From NCBI GenBank assembly GCA_004211905.1, contig SHBP01000001.1, forward strand, positions 124,001-188,000: 64,000 nt of DNA. The letters run 5' to 3'. Position numbers and translations under genes: made by a program. Shown here piece after piece: positions 58,117-64,000 of the stretch; positions within the stretch are counted from its first letter, which is position 1, and the number at the start of each line of letters is the position of its first letter. Source of the stretch: SAR92 clade bacterium (lineage in GTDB: Bacteria; Pseudomonadota; Gammaproteobacteria; Pseudomonadales; Porticoccaceae). The notes below the pieces were generated by a model. That model saw only the letters and a program-made list of their open reading frames with translations, was not told where the DNA came from and made no database searches.

Positions 58117-58986
58117 CTAAGATTTCAAACGGGCTAGAAGGCTAGAAGTATCCCAGCGATTACCACCTAACTTTTGAACCTCAGAGTAAAATTCGTCCAC
58201 AATTTGGGTAACAGGCAACGAACTACCATTTCTTTCAGCCTCCTCAAGAGCAAATGAGAGATCTTTTCGCATCCACTCAACAGCAAAACCGTGTTCATAC
58301 TCATTGGCTAGCATAGTTTGATAGCGATTATCCATTTGCCATGACTGCGCGGCGCCTTTGGATATAACTTCTACCACTTGATGAGCATTGAGACCAGCCC
58401 GCTCAGCAAAATTAAGTCCCTCAGCAAGTCCTTGCACTAGCCCCGCTATACATATTTGATTGGCCATCTTACACAGCTGCCCACTGCCGGCAGGACCCAT
58501 CAGATTGACAGCCTTTGCATAGGAATTGATTGCTTCAATGACGCGAAGAAAGTCCGACTCCTGTCCTCCACACATTACCGTAAGCTGACCACTATCCGCT
58601 CCTTGTTGGCCTCCGGATACCGGAGCATCTACAAAACCAATCTTATTTTTTTCAGCTTCGGCAGCCAGTTTATGTGCTAATTTTGCCGAAGTGGTTGTAT
58701 GATCAACTAAAATAGCACCCGCAGACATACCAGCAAAAACACCATCTTTCCCGAATGTTACATCGGTAACATCATCATCATTACCAACGCAAATAAACAC
58801 AATATCCGCACCTTTAGCTACATCCGCCGGGGTGGATTTAAGGGTTCCTGAATATTGTCTTAGCCATTTTTCTGCGGTTTTACGAGTTCGATTATAAGCC
58901 GATACTGAATATCCTTTCTTAGATAGCCAACCTGCCATGGGAAATCCCATGACCCCGAGGCCTACAAAAGCAACCTTAGTGCCCAT
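58117..58986 (-). CDS. beta-hydroxyacid dehydrogenase (3-hydroxyisobutyrate dehydrogenase family)
   Basis: 289 residues. The N-terminal Rossmann loop is VAFVGLGVMGFPMAGWL and the substrate loop DAPVSGGQQGADSG. The catalytic Lys is in GQLCKMANQ near residue 171, and an all-helical C-terminus follows. The family includes GarR, GlxR and MmsB; the substrate cannot be decided from sequence. One base separates its ATG from the tsaB stop, so it is co-transcribed with tsaB, but no valine-catabolism gene is near. Confidence 0.9.
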   Translation of the reverse strand: MGTKVAFVGLGVMGFPMAGWLSKKGYSVSAYNRTRKTAEKWLRQYSGTLKSTPADVAKGADIVFICVGNDDDVTDVTFGKDGVFAGMSAGAILVDHTTTSAKLAHKLAAEAEKNKIGFVDAPVSGGQQGADSGQLTVMCGGQESDFLRVIEAINSYAKAVNLMGPAGSGQLCKMANQICIAGLVQGLAEGLNFAERAGLNAHQVVEVISKGAAQSWQMDNRYQTMLANEYEHGFAVEWMRKDLSFALEEAERNGSSLPVTQIVDEFYSEVQKLGGNRWDTSSLLARLKS

Positions 58987-58987
58987 A

Positions 58988-59707
58988 CTATGCTTCCCTA
59001 ATTCGCTTTCTTCTTTGCCATGCCTCTGTACCGCGCAGATAGACTAAATCTATTGAGCTTATGGCCTTTCCCTCACCTTTTCTATATCTAGGTAACGCAA
59101 TCCCTAAAAGATCCACAGCGTTTGGATATACGTGGGTCAAAAGCTCCGACCAATCACCCCCAGATGAAACTAGTTTATCTCCATCACCAATAATTGCACT
59201 TGGTGACAGTTCCTGCATCCACTTGATAGCATCTTCAGCTTTAAGTAACCGGTCATGATGATAAGTTGAAATTTGCCCGTCACAATTCACGTTATAACAA
59301 CCACAGTTGAACTCTCCCATTCGAGCATCTAAGACAACCATGACTGTCTGATCGCCGTCAGACTTATCTGGCAGAGAGTTATCTCTCATTTTGCGAATAT
59401 ATGTAGCGACCATAACCTCTAACGAAGATACAGGCACAACTGGGATATCCAAACCAAACGCTAGACCTTGTGCAGCAGCGAACCCTATACGAAGTCCTGT
59501 GAAAGAACCCGGGCCTACAGATACGCTAAGTGCGTCTATTTCGCTAACTTTTATAGATGACTCAATGAGAACCTCATTAATCATCTTCATGACAAGTTGT
59601 GTATGTGAGCGGGGCTCTTGAGCGTATCGGAATACATCTCCCGAGGCACTATGCAGCGCTACGGAACACGCATCTGTTGAAGTTTCTATCGCAAGAATTG
59701 ATATCAT
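58988..59707 (-). CDS. tsaB: tRNA threonylcarbamoyladenosine biosynthesis protein TsaB
   Basis: The ASKHA-fold scaffold subunit of the TsaBDE complex (239 residues). ILAIETSTDACSVAL and SVSVGPGSFTGLRIG are TsaB signatures; it lacks the metal-binding His pair of TsaD. It is needed for t6A37 formation with TsaE, found at 26772 in this window. The stop abuts the beta-hydroxyacid dehydrogenase gene. Confidence 0.96.
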   Translation of the reverse strand: MISILAIETSTDACSVALHSASGDVFRYAQEPRSHTQLVMKMINEVLIESSIKVSEIDALSVSVGPGSFTGLRIGFAAAQGLAFGLDIPVVPVSSLEVMVATYIRKMRDNSLPDKSDGDQTVMVVLDARMGEFNCGCYNVNCDGQISTYHHDRLLKAEDAIKWMQELSPSAIIGDGDKLVSSGGDWSELLTHVYPNAVDLLGIALPRYRKGEGKAISSIDLVYLRGTEAWQRRKRIREA

Positions 59708-59815
59708 TACTAACCTTTAAACCTTGGATTGAAAACTTAGCACCACCTATAGAACTTTTTGTTTAGTGCATAATAAAGAGAGTGACGATTCAGCACTTCA
59801 TCGAAGGGCGTGCAA

Positions 59816-60466
59816 CTAATCCATTGCAGCCACTAATCTTGCCTGAACATCAGAGAGTAGCCCCAAACCATTCACTGTAGCAAATTTTGGTGATTGACCC
59901 TGTAAGTCCTCTAATTCTGTATAAAATTTCACCAACGGTTTGGTCTGCTCGTGATAAACAGCAAGCCTATTGCGCACAGTATCTTCAAGATCGTCCAATC
60001 TCTGAACCAAGGGTTCTCCACTATCGTCATCGTACCCAGCAATCTTCGGTGGATTGTGTTCAATATGGTAAACCCGTCCGGAATTCTCATGAACCCTGCG
60101 GCCGCTTAAGCGAGAAACAATCTCTTCGTCATCCACGCTAATCTCAACCACTACATCGATTTTTATTCCAGCGTCACTAATAGCTTGAGCTTGAGGGATG
60201 GTACGAGGGAATCCATCAAATAAGAATCCATTTTTACAATCGCTCTGGTTGATTCGTTCTTTAACCAATGCAATGATTAAGTCATCCGAAACTAGCCCCC
60301 CAGACTCCATAATTCCTTTCACCTGTGATCCTAATTCAGAGCCGGACTTAACTGCTGCTCGCAACATATCACCAGTGGATATCTGCGGAACAGAGTACTG
60401 CTCGGTAATAAACTTCGCTTGAGTGCCCTTTCCTGCACCTGGGGGACCTAATAAAATGACTCTCAT
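59816..60466 (-). CDS. adk: adenylate kinase
   Basis: Interconverts ATP + AMP and 2 ADP (216 residues). The P-loop [17 protein letters not shown], the AMP-binding [11 protein letters not shown] and the long LID ([20 protein letters not shown]) identify a long-form adenylate kinase with a Cys-free lid of the proteobacterial type. The 209-bp gap upstream toward mazG holds a CTATCTAGATAG palindrome (60541-60552) but no gene or RNA that I recognise. Confidence 0.97.
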   Translation of the reverse strand: MRVILLGPPGAGKGTQAKFITEQYSVPQISTGDMLRAAVKSGSELGSQVKGIMESGGLVSDDLIIALVKERINQSDCKNGFLFDGFPRTIPQAQAISDAGIKIDVVVEISVDDEEIVSRLSGRRVHENSGRVYHIEHNPPKIAGYDDDSGEPLVQRLDDLEDTVRNRLAVYHEQTKPLVKFYTELEDLQGQSPKFATVNGLGLLSDVQARLVAAMD

Positions 60467-60675
60467 TACGGCTATTCCTCAATTAACTATCGCTTACAGC
60501 TATTGGTTGAAACCTATCCATAAGCTAAATTTTTGTCTCGCTATCTAGATAGATAGGACGTCTGACAAGACCGGCAAATCGGCCGCGTACGATACACGTA
60601 ATGCCATAACTGGACAACCCTGCCCTAGTTATAAGGTATATAGTTTTCCCCAATTAACTAGCCCGCTTTGGCTTG

Positions 60676-61494
60676 CTATTCAGCCTTCTTGACCTCGAGC
60701 CATAGTAACTCTAATTCCTTAACTGAATGATTATGGATGTTTTTATCTCCAAGAAGATCCTCCATCGCACCAAAGCGTCTACAAAATTTTTCATTAGCAT
60801 GTCGCATTGCAGTCTCAGGATCGATCTTTAAGTGTCTAGCCAAGTTGACACAACTGAACAACAAATCTCCTAATTCGTCAGCGACTCCCGCAACATCTCC
60901 CCGCTGAATTTCCGCCTCAAGCTCGCTGAGTTCTTCATTTATTTTATCGATCACCGGCGCCGTATCTGTCCAGTCGAAACCCACAGTTGCCGCTCGTTTT
61001 TGTAGCTTTAAGGCTCGGCTAAGGGCTGGCAGAGCAAGGGGTATGTCATCAAGGATCTTTTGAGAGCCTTTATTTTCTCTCTCTTGCTTTTTAATCGATT
61101 CCCAGACTTCTTTAATATCGTCAATTTGCGCACCTGAATGATTATCTCTAACTGACTCTAATGTTCCTTCAGGGAACACATGGGGATGTCTTCTAATCAA
61201 TTTATCAGTGATAGATGATGTAACTCGATCAAAATCAAACTGCCCCTGCTCTTCACCTATTTGGCTATAAAATATAATTTGAAAAAGTAAATCCCCTAGC
61301 TCTTCATTAAGATGCTCCGTATCATTTCTTTCAATGGCATCAACAACCTCATATACCTCTTCAATGGTATGGCTTGTGATGGTTTGGAGGGTCTGCTTTA
61401 AGTCCCAAGGACATCCTGTTTCAGGATCTCGTAAACGCCGCATTAAATAGCGCAGGTCATTAATTGTGTAATTTTTCACCATCTCATCACTCAT
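60676..61494 (-). CDS. mazG: nucleoside triphosphate pyrophosphohydrolase MazG
   Basis: Hydrolyses NTPs to NMP and PPi, cleaning the nucleotide pool (272 residues). Two MazG repeats are visible: the N-terminal one has CPWDLKQTLQTI and EELGDLLFQIIFYSQIG, the C-terminal one GFDWTDTAPVIDKINEE and ELGDLLFSCVNLARHL, each with the ExxE/ExxD metal ligands. It starts 11 bases after acpS, so it belongs to the rnc-era-recO-acpS transcript. Confidence 0.96.
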   Translation of the reverse strand: MSDEMVKNYTINDLRYLMRRLRDPETGCPWDLKQTLQTITSHTIEEVYEVVDAIERNDTEHLNEELGDLLFQIIFYSQIGEEQGQFDFDRVTSSITDKLIRRHPHVFPEGTLESVRDNHSGAQIDDIKEVWESIKKQERENKGSQKILDDIPLALPALSRALKLQKRAATVGFDWTDTAPVIDKINEELSELEAEIQRGDVAGVADELGDLLFSCVNLARHLKIDPETAMRHANEKFCRRFGAMEDLLGDKNIHNHSVKELELLWLEVKKAE

Positions 61495-61505
61495 AGGAGT
61501 AGGTC

Positions 61506-61883
61506 CTAACTAGATAAAACAGCATAGGCAATTGCGTAATCTCTTTCATCAGCAATACTAATTAGCACAACCGACCCCTCTTTCTTAGCAAGTATTTTAG
61601 CCGCACCCCCTGACAAGCTTATTTGAGGTGCTCCCTTAACATCATTAGTTATGACCATATCCTGAAAACTCACTCCATGGCCAATACCAGTTCCCAAAGC
61701 TTTGGCCACTGCTTCTTTTACCGCAAAACGCTTGGCTAAAAAAGCAGCTTTTTGATGGCTCTTTTGATAATGCTTTTGTTCAGATTCAGTCAAAATACGT
61801 TCTACAAATTTATCCTCTTGGCGATTCAGGACGTCTGAAATTCTTGCTATTTCAACGATGTCAGTACCGATACCTATAACCAT
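61506..61883 (-). CDS. acpS: holo-[acyl-carrier-protein] synthase
   Basis: Transfers 4'-phosphopantetheine from CoA to acyl carrier protein (125 residues). GIGTDIVEI with Asp8 and FAVKEAVAKALGTG with the catalytic Glu near residue 58 are the metal ligands. It starts 23 bases after recO; pdxJ, which usually lies between these genes in gammaproteobacteria, is missing. Confidence 0.97.
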   Translation of the reverse strand: MVIGIGTDIVEIARISDVLNRQEDKFVERILTESEQKHYQKSHQKAAFLAKRFAVKEAVAKALGTGIGHGVSFQDMVITNDVKGAPQISLSGGAAKILAKKEGSVVLISIADERDYAIAYAVLSS

Positions 61884-61906
61884 TAATGTTGTCCTTTAAA
61901 CTTTGT

Positions 61907-62638
61907 CTAATCTTGGGCAGCAGAATTAGCCAAGTGTTGACGATAGAGTTCACGACTATGCAATTTACGCCCATCAAGATAAAAGTCTATCACGCCACGT
62001 AAAAGCTGTTTTGCAGTTAAAATCACCGACTTACGATCAAACTTACCCTCTGATAAAGCCACAAGATCTGATCCTCTGAATACACCAGCCATTTCCGTAC
62101 TTTGATTAGAACACTCCATCAGGCCTTCTTCAGGGATATATTTATACAACTTGTCTGCATCGAGATATTCGCCAGATTCTGCATCTGTATCAATAGCCAG
62201 ACCATAACCCAGTTCCTCTAGGAGGCTCATTTCAAGCTGTCGCAGTTTGAGCTCACTTAACTGCCCAGAGCTCATATGAGCGAAGTACTGTTGGTATTGA
62301 TCATAGAGATCTTCATGAGGATCATGCTCATGAAGAAGACGAAAAAACAATTCATTGACATAGAGCCCTGTAAAAAGACATTCACCCTGCAAAAATAGGG
62401 GGCTCTGAGTCGCGTCAGCCTGAGTAAGCGTCTTCAAATCACCGCGACCTTGCCAACTAAATTGATGCTCTGTATAGGGAAAAAGAGCCCGAGTAACACC
62501 CTTTTTGTTAGGCTTTCTATAGCCCTTAGCTACACAGCGGACACGGCCATAATTTTTAGTAAATAAATCGACTAAAAGACTGGTTTCACGGTAGGGTCTT
62601 GTATGTAACACAAACCCAACTTCAGAATCAGTCTTCAC
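61907..62638 (-). CDS. recO: DNA repair protein RecO
   Basis: A recombination mediator that anneals DNA and loads RecA with RecR (243 residues). The N-terminal OB fold begins GFVLHTRPYRETSLLVDLF, with YGRVRCVAKGYRK; the helical C-terminus has LRQLEMSLLEELGYG. The start appears to be GTG, six bases after the era stop, giving the family N-terminus, though the ribosome binding site (AAGGGA) is close. Confidence 0.95.
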   Translation of the reverse strand: MKTDSEVGFVLHTRPYRETSLLVDLFTKNYGRVRCVAKGYRKPNKKGVTRALFPYTEHQFSWQGRGDLKTLTQADATQSPLFLQGECLFTGLYVNELFFRLLHEHDPHEDLYDQYQQYFAHMSSGQLSELKLRQLEMSLLEELGYGLAIDTDAESGEYLDADKLYKYIPEEGLMECSNQSTEMAGVFRGSDLVALSEGKFDRKSVILTAKQLLRGVIDFYLDGRKLHSRELYRQHLANSAAQD

Positions 62639-62644
62639 TATCCC

Positions 62645-63544
62645 TTACTCATCCACGTAACCTAGGCTTCGCAAAGCACGCTCATCATCAGACCAGCCAC
62701 TGCGGACCTTTACCCACGTTCTCAGCATCACCTTAGAATCCAATAGATTTTCAATGTCAGCGCGAGACTGCTCACCAATCTTTTTAATACGTTCACCCTT
62801 TGTGCCAATAATAATTTTTTTCTGGCCATCTCGTTCAACTAATATCAGAGCATCGATATAGGTGATTTTCCCTTCAACGCGGAATTCCTCGATTTCCACA
62901 GTCACTTGATAAGGAACTTCAGCACCTAGTTGCCGAGTGATTTTTTCTCTTACAATTTCCGCTGCTAAAAACCGTTCGCTGCGATCTGTAATTTGATCTT
63001 CTGGAAAAAGATGATCTTTTTGAGGAATGTAAGACTTAATTTTTTCTTCGAATTCAGCAAGGTTTGTCTTTCTCAAAGCTGATAATGGAATTAACTCTAC
63101 CGCATTTACCTTACTAGACAGAAATTCAAGGTGAGGTAAGAGTGCTTTTTTGTCCTCGATCATATCCACCTTATTAAGTGCAACAATTAAAGGAACCCTG
63201 TTATTAGACAAGTATTTCGCCACGTACTCGTCTGCTTCACTCCACTCAAAGCGGTCAACTACAAATACAACTAAATCGACATCTGAAATAACACTGGCCG
63301 CAGAGCGATTCATCACTCTATTAATTGCTCGCTCCTGGTTGGTATGAATACCGGGGGTGTCTACAAATATCATTTGGATATTGTCATTAGTTTTTATGCC
63401 GAGCAAAGTATGGCGGGTAGTCTGGGGTTTACGCGACGTGATACATAGCTTTTGACCCAATATATGGTTCAATAAAGTAGACTTCCCAACATTAGGTCGA
63501 CCGACAATAGCCACGTAACCACAGTATGTATCTTCAGCTGTCAC
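62645..63544 (-). CDS. era: GTPase Era
   Basis: An essential GTPase for 16S rRNA and 30S maturation (299 residues). G1 is [17 protein letters not shown], the effector RKPQTTRH, G3 DTPGIH, G4 LNKVD, and the C-terminal KH domain includes [15 protein letters not shown], which binds the 3' end of 16S rRNA. The start is GTG and shares one base with the rnc stop (TAGTG), so translation is coupled. Confidence 0.97.
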   Translation of the reverse strand: MTAEDTYCGYVAIVGRPNVGKSTLLNHILGQKLCITSRKPQTTRHTLLGIKTNDNIQMIFVDTPGIHTNQERAINRVMNRSAASVISDVDLVVFVVDRFEWSEADEYVAKYLSNNRVPLIVALNKVDMIEDKKALLPHLEFLSSKVNAVELIPLSALRKTNLAEFEEKIKSYIPQKDHLFPEDQITDRSERFLAAEIVREKITRQLGAEVPYQVTVEIEEFRVEGKITYIDALILVERDGQKKIIIGTKGERIKKIGEQSRADIENLLDSKVMLRTWVKVRSGWSDDERALRSLGYVDE

Positions 63545-64000
63545 TACTTTAGCTCCAATTGTGTTAGTAATTGTTCTGCTACCATTTGCTCTGCTCTTCT
63601 CCTACTGCCTGCTGTAGCGCTCATCTCATCTTTAACCACATCTAGTTTACAGCTTACTGTAAACAAACGATTGTGAGCCTCACCGCCTATTTTCACTAGT
63701 TGGTAGTCTGGCAAGGGTTCACCCCTTTTTTGTAACCATTCTTGGAGTGCAGTTTTAGGATCTTTTCCAGGCTTTACTTTTAAGGCGCTCTCAATAAAGT
63801 TGCTAAACCATAATAAGACACACTCTTTGGCCATCTCCATGCCTTTATCTAGATAAACTGCCCCAATAAGTGCCTCGACAGTATCTCCAAGAATCGAGTC
63901 ACGACGATGACCGCCGCTCTTCATTTCACCCGAGCCGAGAAGTAACTCTGCTCCCAACTCTAACTCTTTTGCCACTTGCGCTAATGATTCACCGCGCACT
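63544..64000 (-). CDS. rnc: ribonuclease III, 3' part
   Basis: The C-terminal 151 residues of the dsRNA endonuclease; the N-terminus, including the ERLEFLGD signature, lies beyond the right edge. The second half of the catalytic domain is present ([18 protein letters not shown] with its acidic residues). It is followed by the dsRNA-binding domain ([19 protein letters not shown] to [13 protein letters not shown]). It heads rnc-era-recO-acpS-mazG. Confidence 0.96.
   Translation of the reverse strand, partial: VRGESLAQVAKELELGAELLLGSGEMKSGGHRRDSILGDTVEALIGAVYLDKGMEMAKECVLLWFSNFIESALKVKPGKDPKTALQEWLQKRGEPLPDYQLVKIGGEAHNRLFTVSCKLDVVKDEMSATAGSRRRAEQMVAEQLLTQLELK

Noticed and set aside
60467-60675. 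Gap between adk and mazG checked for a tRNA or small RNA
   Set aside because: No T-loop or acceptor-stem pattern; only a 12-base palindrome was found.

Overview
This window is chromosomal DNA from a Gram-negative gammaproteobacterium. Gene content and order suggest a marine, Pseudomonas/Cellvibrio-related lineage (SAR92- or OM60-like); that placement is inference. The fused nuoCD gene, the mutL-miaA-hfq-hflX-hflK-hflC-hisZ-purA run, pilMNOPQ-aroK-aroB and yrfG-hslR-hslO all fit. The DNA is moderately AT-rich, coding density is high, and nearly every gene is a recognisable housekeeping gene. I saw no rRNA, tRNA, insertion sequence, prophage or CRISPR array.

Layout. 1-7772 (minus): start of the NADH dehydrogenase I operon, nuoA-B-CD-E-F-G and the first 122 codons of nuoH. 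7773-8230: the largest gap, with a candidate nuo promoter, a cluster of three GATGATC-type dyads, an unexplained nested inverted repeat and the terminator of the next gene. 8231-15712 (minus): a 2493-residue secreted multidomain metalloprotease, the one clear accessory gene. 15952-28795 (minus): purA, hisZ, a DUF2065 gene, hflC, hflK, hflX, hfq, miaA, mutL, amiB, tsaE, nnr. 28852-33433 (mostly plus): queG, orn (minus), rsgA, a rhodanese and psd. 33447-48331 (minus): hemE, a diflavin reductase, a very long gltB-like gene, aroB, aroK and pilQPONM. 48454-54819 (plus): mrcA, yrfG, hslR, hslO and a DUF885 lipoprotein. 55102-64000 (minus): cytochrome c5, trpS, apeB, a beta-hydroxyacid dehydrogenase, tsaB, adk, mazG, acpS, recO, era and the 3' part of rnc.

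Most interesting point. In pseudomonads the order is pilMNOPQ-aroK-aroB-damX-gltB-gltD-hemE. Here damX is absent, gltB is replaced by an 1827-residue relative with altered 3Fe-4S cysteine spacing and a long C-terminal extension, and the gltD slot holds a CysJ-like diflavin reductase (flavodoxin + FAD + NADPH modules). The two genes are 15 bp apart with their own promoter. I infer a glutamate synthase variant that may draw electrons from a diflavin reductase instead of GltD.

Second point. The giant protease carries two seven-bladed LVIVD beta-propellers. Each appears to be inserted inside a cadherin/Ig-like domain, and the whole nested module occurs twice. The protein ends in thrombospondin type 3 repeats and a dockerin-like pair.
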